A stretch of DNA of 64,000 nucleotides from Cryptomeria japonica (taxonomy: Eukaryota; Streptophyta; Pinopsida; Cupressales; Cupressaceae): NCBI RefSeq assembly GCF_030272615.1, contig NC_081409.1, positions 18,356,260 to 18,420,259 of the forward strand. Direction: 5' to 3'. Shown here piece by piece: positions 35,186 to 46,389 of the stretch. The position numbers and the translations under genes were made by a program. Position 1 is the stretch's first letter; the number at the start of each line of letters is the position of its first letter. The notes beneath the pieces were generated by a model that searched no databases, was not told where the DNA came from, and worked only from the letters and a program-made list of their open reading frames with translations.

Positions 35186-35338
35186 CTTTCTGAGGAGACG
35201 TTGTATTGAACGAATCTGATTTCTTAAGGAAGCTGCTTTGGCCTTCTTCTCCTTCTTATCCGCCTCTTTACTGCGCACTCCCAATCCATTGGGAGTGCGG
35301 CCGGAGACTCTCCGCTTGCCATAAGCTCCATGAGCCAT
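35186..35338 (-). CDS. EFG1: EFG1 exon 1 with start codon (rRNA-processing protein)
   Basis: The ATG (35336-35338) has A at -3 and G at +4. The exon encodes 51 residues: MAHGAYGKRRVSGRTPNG, a lysine-rich stretch (SKEADKKEKKAKAA), then SLRNQIRSIQRLLRK. The MAHGAY start and the SLxNQIRSxxRxLRK end are the plant EFG1 N-terminus as I know it; the basic stretch fits nucleolar targeting. The donor AAG/GTATGA is phase 0 and joins to NLPQEV of exon 2, 30 kb away. Exons 1-3 together give 143 residues, the first half to two thirds of the expected protein. A longer minus-strand frame over the same bases is an out-of-phase shadow. Confidence 0.87.
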
Positions 35339-35640
35339 AATATTTCACGAAATTGTTGTCGCCTGCACTTGTAAACTGCCTATGAAAAAACTGTTCTGCA
35401 AATTTTGATATGCGAATGTAGCAAGTGAGACATTTTGTTATGCAGTTAATGTCTTTTGGGTATTCTTCAGAAATGCGTATGTTCAGGTTCTGTCTCAGAC
35501 TGGTAATATATATTGTTCGGTAGAAAAACCCCTCATTAAACTCCACTAATTTGAGGGTTTTTATCATTGGGAAGGAAATAACTCGTCTCATATAAATTAT
35601 CTCATACAATATAATTTTTAGATTGATGTTTTAATTGGTT
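35339..35640 (-). promoter_or_regulatory. EFG1: Putative EFG1 5' leader and proximal promoter
   Basis: On the minus strand AAACCCT lies about 215 bp before the ATG (35554-35560). It matches seven of eight bases of the telo-box (AAACCCTA), an element common upstream of plant ribosome-biogenesis genes. An AATATATATT stretch (about 35504-35513) lies between it and the ATG and could act as a TATA element. Transcription start is not determinable. The match is short and could be chance. Confidence 0.35.
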
Positions 35641-36238
35641 GGTAGGGCATTGGGTTAAGAATGTGATTATATTGCATTTTCAAGATTCGAATTTGTTGGA
35701 TGTGAAATTAAAAAACATTATATTATGACTGATAAATCAATTAAACTACAATCTTTTGATTGAATGAATGAATAAATTAAACTTGCATTCTTATGTTTCT
35801 TTAAAAAAATTATGTAATATACGTTTAGAGATATCAAATTTTAAAATAACTAATATTCATGAATATAAAATAAATTAATATTGATTATTAAATATAAATC
35901 TAAAAATTACTTATCATAAAAATAATTTAAATCTAAATTGAAAAATAACTTTTAAAATTTGATGTTCATTACAAAGACTAAATATTCTCTTTTATGTCGT
36001 GCTTTACTCTAAACTGCTATTTCCATAATGATTAAGAAATAAGACACTTTTTTTTTGGAGGTTTTAATGAGATGCATTAGTTTAAAGCTTTTCTTACTAA
36101 ATTGGTTAATAAAATCATAGTCTTGCGAGCAATTAAAACAAACGACAATCATACCATATGGTCTTAGAAAAATATATATTTACTTGCTTTTTAGAGTAAA
36201 GGTTATAGTTGTCAAGGCAACTTGATATATTAATGAAA
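35641..36238. other. AT-rich intergenic DNA upstream of EFG1
   Basis: No gene or repeat boundary is seen. TGCATTAGTTT near 36073 resembles the target sequence of the next LINE. Confidence 0.5.
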
Positions 36239-36253
36239 TGCATTAGTTATTGA

Positions 36254-36796
36254 TCCATTCATGGGTTCTTTAGGCTTAATCCTCCTTCCGGGGGTGGAAA
36301 GGCTTCTAATGAGGTGTGGACCGAACCGAAACAAAGGTGGATCAAGATCAATTTTGATGGAGCTTCAAGGGGAAATCCGGATATTTCAGGCGCAAGGTGT
36401 GTGGCTCGTGATGAGGAAGGTAAAGTGTTGTTCAAAGGGGCGCAAAGGTTGCAAGATGGCATGAATAATGAGGCTAAGGTGCAAGTTGCTTTGCTTGCAA
36501 TGGAATTGGCAAGTAATATGAAGGTCCCGAGGGTACACTTGGAGGGGGACTCAAAAGTTGTGGTGGAAGCAATTGCGAAAGGGGTTTCACCAAGTTGGAG
36601 AATAAACAAATTCATTTCAATTATTTGTTCAAGGCTTCGATTTTTCTAGGATTTTTGGATATCTCATATTCATAAAGAAGGAAATGGGGTGGCAGACCTT
36701 TTGTCCAACGTGGCCCATGAGTTGGACAATTTTGTCATGAGATGGTGGGGTAGAGATGACGCAGATGTACAATGGCCAACTTGGTGGGATTTTTAA
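36254..36796 (+). pseudogene. LINE RNase H domain (copy B)
   Basis: The frame enters with GFFRLNPPSGGGKASNEVW and reaches RNase H: WIKINFDGASRGNPD, NNEAKVQVALLAMELA (Glu), HLEGDSKVVVEAI and IHKEGNGVADLLSN. All four catalytic positions are recognisable. One in-frame TAG (36647-36649) interrupts it and the frame ends at TAA 36794-36796. It is more similar to copy C than to copy A in the INFDGAS motif. Confidence 0.83.
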
Positions 36797-36896
36797 CCTT
36801 GAAAAGTAGGCGAATTAAGAAGTGAATTTAGTTTGTTGGCCACAAAGGATTTAGTTGAGTGATCAGGGGGATTGAGTTGAAGGCCATCAGAGAGAG

Positions 36897-39175
36897 TACG
36901 GCTCTGATAAATTCATTAATTGCATTGTTCGAAGTAGGGGGCAAGAAAATGGTGGCAATTTGTGGAGGACAATGCACTTAATACGAGAGGGAATTATAGT
37001 TATTATGTTCATTTATTTGTTCTCATTGATTGATGTTTTGGCAACTTTTCTTCCTAAAGAAGTTGTTGAGTTGGCGAGGTATGGGGAGATGGTAGGTGCT
37101 TGCAGAGGGATCATGGAGGCAAATTTTACGCTGAAGACTAAGAAGCAATCATGCCCATTCTTTGGATATGTTACAGAAAGAAGGCTTTAAGGGACGTTTC
37201 TTTTTCAGGATGAACAGCTAGTTAAGTGTGCACAATTAATCATGGGGAAGGTTTTTGGTAATATGAGGCAGATGTATCTGTAGACGTATAAAAATGACCA
37301 TATTCCTAAATGAATATTTTATGTTCATTTCTCTATTTAATTAAATCCAATTTAATTAAATTACCCACATTCCTCTATTTAATTAAATAAATTACTCAAT
37401 TTATTTAAATTAAATTCACTAAACTTCTTTTTACCATTTAATGAATAAATCATTTTATTCAATTAAATCCCCCCTATCCACTTTTAATTAAATTCAAATT
37501 TAATTAAATAGTTATCCTAAATTGAATAAATCTAATTTATTTAATTTCCCCAAATTGCAACCAAATTGAATTAAATTAACTTTATTAAATCCTATTATCC
37601 CTCCATCCACTTGCATTTTCCTACATCTCCCACTTGCCTTCCTAAACCCCTTCCTAATTTCTTCTAGACTCTTCTAATCGTTTCTAATTAGCCTAACCCA
37701 TCTTCTAAACTTTGTCACATCCCTAAGCAAGGGGAGGTCACTTCTCAAACCCGTAAAGTCTTTGATAACCATTAAAGGCTTCAAATCTTCAAACACTTAA
37801 TATCCCCAAAGTCTCCCAAACCATTAATGGTTAATTCAACCCTCTTACATGGTTAGAGACTTTTTGCCTAACTTAACTTTCATCCAACCCAAGGGTCTCA
37901 TCAAGCCTTTAATGCTTTGACCATGATTATCTCGTAATCATTTGCACAAGAGTTTATCCTTGGATTAACTCTTAATCCAATGGGTAAGCCTAACTTAAGC
38001 TTAACCCTTATCTCTAGATGACCATGAGGTCTTCTCAGGCATTTAATGTCTCCAACCCCTTTTCTCAACCCAACCCTATGTTGACATTTGTCACCATTTC
38101 ATCGGTACAAATTGCAAACATGGATCCCCAACTTTCAAACTCAACCCTTGATCAACTCTTTCAATCCTGACCATCCATTGCCCTGTTTTTGCTATAAATA
38201 GAGCTCTTGTTCCTCCATTTAGATCAATCCAAGTTTGTAGTATCACACTTATGCTCAAATACATTCAAGCTTTCATGTATCATTTTTATGCTCATCATTT
38301 TAGCCTCTCTTTAACTAGGAATTAGTCTAAATATGCATGTTTAGAATACTTTCTATTATCATTAGCTCAATCATAGACTAATAGATCATGCTAGGATAGT
38401 ATTTATACTAATCTTGTCATCTTATAGTTAGTTTATTGCATTTCTAGAATCATGCATAGCTTAGGATGCATTTCATTCTAAAATCTATCAAAGCATCCCT
38501 CGTTCTTGCATTTGCCATCCCTAAACCATTTTGCTCAGTGATCTGAGAGCAAAAACATTGGTTTGAGGGACCGTGTAAGATAGAGAACCATGGGACCCAC
38601 CTTGGGAAGCTGAGTAATATTTCATTACTCCATAGCTTGCACCAAGAAGTCCTGTGGGTGTGTGAGCAAGGCTCCATAGAGCTCCATTTTTCACATATTG
38701 AGTTCTATCGACCCGCTTTTCCCGCATACAATATCAAACCATGGATGTGTATTCACTAATCATTGTGTGGGGGTTGGATGTTGGTGAACCAATGGAGATG
38801 GTGAAAAAGGTGATGGATACAATAGTGCATAGTGACTATTTAGATGGTATGGACTTGATTTTGGAATGGGTAATTTCAGGGGTAGGAATTGATGTGAGTG
38901 AGGGATTTGAAGTGGCTCCTCATGAATGCTTCAGGAAAGCACTATCCTTTATTCGATGGCCAGAAGATTATGGTAAGGCACACCGTAGGGCAGAATCCAA
39001 ACAAGGTTGGGAAGCATCGAAGATTTTTGTGCAAATTACAGAGATTGATCAAGTGATTTGACAAGCTAAGGTGGAAGCGGAAAGAGTCGAAGGCAAAGTG
39101 CTAAGACCGTGCGAGAGGAAGAGGACGAGCGAGCTGACTGGAAATGCAAATGAAGGTAGCTCTCAGGGTGCATAA
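36897..39175 (+). pseudogene. Coding-like region after RNase H in LINE copy B, split by an LTR
   Basis: A frame open from about 36897 (stop at 37188-37190) continues to the LTR at 37279 and resumes beyond it at 38736, in the same phase, once the LTR and one copy of its target duplication are discounted. It then runs to a TGA at 39059-39061 and on to 39175. Recognisable wording includes VELARYGEMVGACRGIMEA before, and MDVYSLIIVWGLDVGEP after, the LTR. Apart from the LTR only two stops fall in about 270 codons, which suggests real coding ancestry. No domain is recognised, and it does not resemble the third ORF of copy A by eye. Confidence 0.5.
37279..38730 (+). repeat. Solo LTR inside LINE copy B (1452 bp)
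   Basis: Begins TGTAGACGTATAAAAATG and ends CCCGCATACA. Flanks GTATC (37274-37278) and ATATC (38731-38735) are a one-mismatch target-site duplication. A TATAAATAG box lies at 38193-38201. The 5' third is rich in ATTTAATTAAAT units. Removing it restores the phase of the host LINE frame, independent support for these boundaries. Confidence 0.82.
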
Positions 39176-39499
39176 ATTTAATCTCTCTTTTTTGAGTTGA
39201 AAGTTAAACTATTTATGGTTTGGTTTAATCTGACCTACATACTTTTATTTCTACACTCGATGTAATAGGGTAGCTTCACAGGGTTTGAACATTCTCATCT
39301 GAAAGTTGAAACTGCGAATGTGATTTTTTTAGGTCACATTTGGCTGATCAGGACAGAGTTTTTTGTTTTTGTTTTTGTTTTTTGTTTTTTTGTATTTTTT
39401 GGGGGGAGGGGTTGGTCTATACTGGCGTGGATGTATCTTTTTCTATTTTGAATAAATAAAAAATATTACATTAAGCAAAAGAAAATTGCATTAGTTATT

Positions 39500-41040
39500 A
39501 AGAAAAAATGTAAGAACTGTGGAAAACAAAAAAATAAAGCTTTTATAGAGAGAGAATTGGTGTTTTCTTTTTTCAATTTGTATTTTCAAGCAGATTTCCT
39601 TAGAGATGTTTGGGAGTGAAGAGTGAGCAAGATGAACAACTCTATCAACTTTGATTATCATCCAAAAGAAACTACAAATCTCCTAAATTCTTTTATACTT
39701 GGAGATTTGTAATTAAAAAAAATTTGTATTTTTAGGTTTATGAGTTCAGTTTTGCAAGGATTTTTAGCAAATGTGTTATATCTAAGAACTAAATCACAAA
39801 TATTGAAATGTGTTATAACAAAGTTATCTCTATTGATAAACCAACAAGATTTTGGCATTAACTTTTAGGTATAAATTGCAAAGTAATGCTTAGAAATTAG
39901 AAATAATTTATAATAGATTTGATTTATGAATAACTTTACATAGTGCAGTCTAAAAATAAGAATTCAAACACATACTTTTGATGCTTTCTTGGAATATCAT
40001 TAGCAGTCGGGATGTAGCAAGTTTGAAAGCTCCAATAAAAACAAAAATGAAGGTGTTAAGGATACCTAAATCAAGGATATTAAATGCTCATTGACCTCAT
40101 TTATCTCTGTTTTTCTTTTGCCCTAAAATCTCCAATACTTATACTCAGGAAATGGATAATTTCTCTATAGAAATCATCCAAAATTCCTTGTCACTAATGA
40201 ACCAAATCTTGGGTGCTCAAATCAACACTTATCAACCTAAAGATCAACTTAAATGAATATGCCATGATCTTATTAGGATCTCATGGTAGAGGGAGTCATG
40301 TCCCACGACCAACAATTAGGAAAACCTTGCAATTAAAATCATCCCAAACTGTATGCAATTTTCTTGTTGAAACCCTCGTCCACCACATAGAAATTCAATT
40401 TAATTCAATGTAATTCAATTCAAGGCAACCATTTGTAATTATAGAAGCGATATAATGGCAATGATTGGAAACTAACTATTTTTTAAACTTACCGTGAAAA
40501 ATTTGTAATATTAAAACTAAAAAATTAAAAGCAAAAGTAATAGTAATTATAGAAAGGCATCAATTTTAATCAAAGGAGGTTTTTTTATGAACATTCTTCA
40601 ATCCATTATTTGAATATAATATGCCACTTGACATAATCGATATGTTGACAAACTGTAATACCATGGCGAGTAACTTGCCTCAATATTTTACACAAATTTA
40701 TATCGTCCTATGAGTGTAATATCAAGAATGTTTCAGCTACATAAATGATAAAAATGATAGAACAAATATTCTAATAAAATAACATACTGCATGATAATTT
40801 AATAAATATGGATTCATAACTCACCAACCGAGAGAAAAATATTCACCACACACACCATGCACAAGAAAATACAATTTTCAATTAGCAGTTGAATATCCCA
40901 CAAAATCATTTACTCAAACCAAGCTCAATAATTTTCACCTTGCAAGCAATGTATATAAAAAAGAATACAAAGACTTTGTTGTTCTAAACAAAGCATAAAC
41001 AAACTATTCTAAACATATAATGAATTCATGCATTCAAACA
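39500..41040. other. AT-rich unassigned DNA
   Basis: Contains poly-T and homopurine tracts near 39360-39420 at its left border but no recognisable gene, RNA or LTR end. Confidence 0.5.
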
Positions 41041-43264
41041 TGCATGGAGAAGCCTTATAAATAGAGCGGGATGAGCAAGAGTGGGTGTGTTCGTGTGGGA
41101 GCTAGGGTTTCTAGTAATGGTAGTGACATAGGTGTAGCAGAAGGCGAGGAGGGTGAGGCAACAGGTGATGATGAAGCAGACAAATCGAGGAGGGTTTTTT
41201 CCCTGTTGGAGGTGTTTAGAGTTCTTTTGGTGGACTCTATTTTTGCGTACAGATGTGGTGGACCTTGCTTTTAGCCAGTGTTTGCATGGGATCTATGGTT
41301 TCTATCTTTTGTAGTGTAGGAGGTGTAGCAGAAAGCAAGGATGGTGATGCAAACGATGAGTATGATGTTGACTAGTCTGAGAGGACTTTGTCCCTTTTGG
41401 AGGTACTCAACGTTCTTTTTGTGAACTCTATTTTCTGCATGTAGATGTTCTTGCCCTTGATTTCAGGCAGTGGTGTTGTTTTCTGGCTCTTCCTGGGTAG
41501 ATCTTTTGTATCCTATACATCTGGACATATTTTTGCAAGTGCATTGGGGTCTCTCTATAGTGTGTTTGGTCTTCTATCATTTTTGTTGCTCTCCTTTAGG
41601 TCGATAGTGGTTCTTTGTTTTAGCCTTTGTTTGATCGTGGTGGTTTCTTTGTGGGTTTCTCCCTTTTGGTTGGGGTATTTTGCAGGGTATCTTTCTCCCC
41701 TTTTTTCTCTTCCTTGTGGTTTGTTTCTATTTGCCCCTCAATTTTGGGATTTGTGGTTTCCTTAGTCACTATGTGCTTTAAGGTTTATTTTGTGGGCTTT
41801 TGTTGCAAGTTTTTGAGAGCACATTTTGATTGTTATTCTTTTTATTTTTCATTTAGGGGTCTTTCTATTTTTGGGGTCCTTCTCGATTATGTTGGTGCCT
41901 TGTGGTTATGGGATTGTGTTGTTTTTCCCTTGTTCCTTCTCTATTTGACTCCTATGGAGAGGGAGTCGTCTCCTTTAGAGGTGGGGGTTTTTTTGTGTCC
42001 TTGGATTGGGATTGACTCCTTGTGTTGTGTTCTTCCTCTTATGTCGTTTCTATTGAGGTGGTGGCATTCTTGTGTTGTCTTCTTCCTCTTATGTTGTTTC
42101 TATTGAGGTGGTGGCATTCTCTATGGAGGTGGTGACATGGTGTAGGGAAGAGGTTGGAAGTTGTGCTATGGTGGTCGATCTTGTCCTTGGCTGCTTGGAT
42201 ATGGGGAAAGCTCAAGTGTGGCCTCTCTATTTCATGGATTCTTCCTCTACTTGTCCTATTGAGGTGAGATCCTCTTCTATTAAGATGGAGAGGAGATTTT
42301 TAGGAGAGGTGGGTTATGTTGTCTAGAGGCTTTCACTACTTGGAGCGGGATGATTTTGGGTTTCATTGTTAAACACTTTATGAAAAGGTTATGGGAGCCT
42401 TGCCAAAACCCATGTTTCAAGTTATGGGAGCCTTTCAAAACCCTTAGTTATTGTGTTTATGACATTTCTTATCTGATGGCTTAGGCCTTGTGGGTGGTTT
42501 TGTCAGTTCTTAGTTACCTTGTTGATGTTTGGATGTTGGTTGACTATTGTTAGTCTTTGTTTGTATCTATCTGCAATGTTCTTCTTAAGGGTTCTAGATT
42601 CTTGCTAAGTCTGGAGGGTTTGGGGTCCCTTCAAAACTTGTTGTAAGGGGTTTCAGGTTCCCTCAAAACCTATTTATCCCTAATCAAAAATTACAAGATA
42701 ACTAAAATTATTTTTTTAAATATTGGAGTTTTGTGCTCATATCCTTCAATGATAGTGACCTATATCAAGCATGCATCTTTTGCATCCAATTCTCTTCATC
42801 TTGGTGTTGCATTTCAATGAAACTACCATTTTGTTCCATGTGTATGTTTGCATTTCTCTCCCATCAACCATGCAGGGTGGGAAGCAATAGTTAAAAATTA
42901 TAAAAAAAATTTAAACTTCAATCCAACTCATATAACCAACCCATAAATGGCACCATGAAAACTAAAAGTTTTACATCAGGACTCTTACACAAGTAGTTTA
43001 AGTAGTAAATAAATTGTAAACTACTAATGTATGGTGAGGAAACTAGGAAATAAAGTGAAAATTTGATATATTAAAAAAAAATAGCTATTTAATTTAATTC
43101 ATTTAAGTTATTTAATTTAATTTAAGTTATTAATTCTATTTAAGTTATTTAATTGGAAAGGGGTAAAAAATTATTCAAAAAAGAAGCAGAATACAAAGCA
43201 CATAAATTATCCACTAAGTTATCCAATTCTTAGGACAAATTCAGGGGTAATTGGCCCCAATCCA
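41041..43264. other. T/G-rich unassigned DNA, possibly transposon-derived
   Basis: About 41060-42330 has several overlapping long plus-strand frames rich in F, L, V and S, caused by T-rich composition; none resembles a known family. The closing text with repeated GGTTCCCTCAAAACC-like phrases (42620-42690) recalls the 3' end of plant LINEs, but no RT or RNase H is seen. From 42690 to 43264 the DNA is AT-rich and probably includes the 3' tail of the minus-strand LINE that follows. Confidence 0.35.
42020..42119 (+). repeat. Tandem duplication of 50 bp
   Basis: Two units beginning TTGTGTTGTGTTCTTCCTC and TTGTGTTGTCTTCTTCCTC differ at only two positions. Confidence 0.85.
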
Positions 43265-44539
43265 TAATATTACAACTATACATAGGATTTGAGGCTCATT
43301 TGGCTAAACGATCTGCAACATCATTCCATTCTCTAGGCACATGATTAAAAGTCATAGAATCCAAAGAAGCACACAAATTAAGAATTTGTTTAATAATAGA
43401 AGTAAGTTGTCAAAAGACATCATCCAACTACCACATGTCAACAAAGTCACCACAATATGTGAATCAGACTCACAAATGATCTTTTCCCACCCAAGAGTAC
43501 AACTCCACTCAACATCATATAAAATGGCAAGGGCTTCCATCAAATTGTTTGAATGCAAACCCTTGTAAACAGAGAAAATAAATCGAACAACACTAAACCA
43601 TCTCGCCCAACTCCACCAATACCAACATGACATAGATTACCACGAGAGGAACCATCAGTTTTGATTTTCAAAACCCCTCGAGGAGGAGGGCACCAATGCT
43701 TCTCTCTGCTTATCTTTCAAAGAGGATGGTGACACCTATTTTGCATGACTTGTTGGACTCTCTGAATACCTCCCGGAAGAGGAATATTGAGACGATCACA
43801 AAGAACAACATCTCTCAAATCCATATGTTCCACCAAGTCGCACTTGGTCGAAACAGTTTCATGAAGAGAATGAAGATTTTTCCACCACAAATGCTTGATG
43901 ATCAATTTAACATCTTGAAATATCCTATGATTCCTCTCTAACCAAATATGCCAAATGATGAAGGTAGGCCCGGGAGGCTAGATAACTTGAAGAAAAGAGG
44001 TCTTAACAGAGGCTCTACCCCATCGAGCAAAAAATTCAGCCAAAGAAGAGACATGCCAACATGCCTGATTCCACACACCCCACCAAAGTTGTTAGATCTC
44101 CCTTGAAAAGGAACATTGAAAGAAGAGATGAGAAACACTTTCAGCACTATTACAACACAAAACACACCTCGAGGGGCCTTGGAACTCACACTGAACCAAA
44201 TTATCCCAGGTAAGATATTGATTTTGAATCACCAACCACATGAAAAAGTTACACTTAGGCCATGCAAATTTATTCCACACCTTTTTCCACCAAGGAACCT
44301 CCATGTTTCTAAACATTTGGCCAACAAGCTTCTCATACCCCGAAGAGACAGAATACTTACCAGAAGAATCACTCCCCCAAGAAAGAACATCATGCTTGAC
44401 AAAAACATTACACTCATGAGATGCTAGAATCTTAGCCAACTCTTTCCTATCCTCCTTCGAACCACCTAGTGGTCATTCTATAGAATGCTTCCATCTATAA
44501 CCAACAACCTTACCAAAAGTACAAGCTACCTTATAATGA
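43265..44539 (-). pseudogene. LINE copy D, zinc finger and RNase H part
   Basis: From right to left: a stop-interrupted linker, LSWGSDSSGKYSVSSGY, then the RT-associated zinc-binding region (WKKVWNKFAWPKCNFFMWL, CVLCCNSAESVSHLFFQC). RNase H follows with KTDGSSRGN (first Asp), a degraded middle, CESDS (second Asp) and HVPREWNDVADRLAK (last Asp). Frames change several times and stops are frequent. This RNase H differs from copies A-C (KTDGSS instead of FDGA), so it is another LINE lineage. Confidence 0.75.
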
Positions 44540-45736
44540 TGTACAACATCATAAAATTGTGACCCTGGCAATTTTGACCGCGTTTTAGGTCCTCACCCTA
44601 GCAACTGCATCTCCCTACTCAATTGGGACCCCTCTCTGCAATATTCTTCCAAATCTCCTCCTGCTTCAACCCTTGTGCCACCTTGTGACCCTATCCAAGC
44701 CCCAAAATAGGGCAGGACACGGGCGTGGTGCCCCTATCCTCCCTCTTTTGGTGACCTTAAAATGGGTCCATCTGACCCTTGGACCTAATTTGCTATTTGG
44801 GATTTAATTTCCCCTATGTTGGCCTTTCGTGAGATAAAAATTAACCCTCCTATGCGAGTATAAAAGGGAATCTACTCCTCTCATTTGCATAAGCGAAAAT
44901 TAGGTAAACAAGCAGAAGGTCTCCATTATCGTCATCAAGCATTCAATTCTTCAAGTCTTCAAGCATTCATCAAGCCTTCTTCCTCTTCATATGTACTCTT
45001 CACTCACGCATTGGAGTAACATTACAACATTCATTTGCAAGCATGTGTGTGTGTTAGGGTTTTGTCATGTTACATGCCATTTCATGCAACACTTGTGATT
45101 ATATTCAAGAAGCAAAGCAACCATCATCAACAAAATGCAGATCTACAAGGTATACATTTCCATTATTCACGTTTAAGTATTTGCAATTACTTTCTTTCAA
45201 GGTTGATTCCTCGATTGGGGTTTGACTAAGGCAAAACCCTATCCACAACCCTTTTTCCCTTCTTTTCTCTATGCAGGTTGCAAGTGCATGACTGTAATTG
45301 CAGATTTAGGCTTCATTTGCAGAGACAGAAAAACCATTTTTGACACGCGAATTTTTTGGAGGACCGTGCATAACTTACACACAGTCCCGATGACTTTTCT
45401 CCAAATTTGTAGGGTAAATCTGTATCAGACTAAACATCTCATATTCGAAGTTATAGCGCGATCCCAAATCGGTAGCTCCTTATTTCATCCATTTTGTCTT
45501 CCTTTTCTACATAGTCAACAAGTCAACATATCTATTTACAAAAGAGGGCAAATTACATTCTAACACTTGCAATCCACTTAGCATTCACATCCTTATTTCC
45601 CTGGGATTTAGATATAGTGGACTCAACCCCTCTTTTGAATGTAAAGTGCATTTTTGCATCAAGTGAAAATCATGCTAGTGGTTTCCTTTCTCTTTCCTAG
45701 GTGGTGAACCACTAGGATCCAATTTTCCACTTTACA
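44540..45736 (+). repeat. 5' LTR of the gag-only element
   Basis: Starts TGTACAACATCATAAAATTG and ends TCCACTTTACA. TATAAAAGG lies at 44859-44867. It aligns along its length with the right LTR, apart from substitutions and an indel of about 40 bp in the GGGCAGGACAC region. Confidence 0.85.
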
Positions 45737-45739
45737 TTT

Positions 45740-45755
45740 TGGTGAACCCGATGTC
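45740..45755 (+). other. Putative primer-binding site
   Basis: TGGTGAACCCGATGTC begins three bases after the LTR end and opens with TGG, the complement of a tRNA CCA end. It is not the initiator-Met site, and I did not identify the matching tRNA. Confidence 0.5.
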
Positions 45756-46389
45756 TTACATCTTAGTTCGGATTTCTTATTGTTAGATCTAAATAATTAC
45801 AATTTGAATTTCAAATTTTCATTTCCAAGTTTGATATTTTTGCAAATTTTAGAGGTTAATTGCATAAAAAACCCTAATTTTTCATTTTGAGGAAATTTAT
45901 CTGGTGAAGTATAGCATTTTAGTTGCTTGTTTCGAATCTGATTTCTATTTCAAAATTGCAATTCAAATCCATCTTTTCATCCTCAAAATTAAGTGGTTAA
46001 ACAACACAACCCTAATTTTTTAGAATCTCCTATTTCGACCTTTGACTGCTAGTTTGACCTATCTAGACATCTCCAAATCAGCTATTTTTGGGGGGTTTGT
46101 AATAAAATCAGAATTTATATCATCTGTAAAAAAATTTAAAAAGTTGGTCAGACTGTGCATAACTTACACACAGTCCCTAGCTTTTTTCCCGAAATTTCAG
46201 GAGTCGAAATTGACTGTATTTTCTGCTTAAATCTAGGAAATTGGCATACTTTATCAATTTTAACACCTCTTAAGGTCGAAAACAAATTCAAATTTCAACA
46301 CTTTCAACTTTTAAATTATTTTTCATAAAAAGGTCCTAATTTTAGATCTTCTTTTTCAACAAATTGAGATTTTAATTAAGAGACTTTCA

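Larger units (their letters stand above)
36252..39486 (+). mobile_element. 5'-truncated LINE (copy B) interrupted by a solo LTR
   Basis: A perfect 13-bp target-site duplication TGCATTAGTTATT flanks it (36239-36251 and 39487-39499). The 5' end lies just before RNase H, and the 3' end is A-rich (AATAAATAAAAAATATT and following). Without the nested LTR the insertion is about 1.8 kb. It lies upstream of EFG1 in the opposite orientation. Confidence 0.88.

Noticed and set aside
35268-35609. 113-codon minus-strand frame over the EFG1 start
   Set aside because: Out of phase with EFG1 exon 1, which has family similarity and a proper splice donor; this is its shadow plus leader.
41445-42326. Overlapping long plus-strand frames with membrane-like composition
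   Set aside because: The F/L/V/S-rich products follow from T/G-rich DNA. Frames overlap in two phases with no family motif, and the 50-bp duplication inflates one of them.
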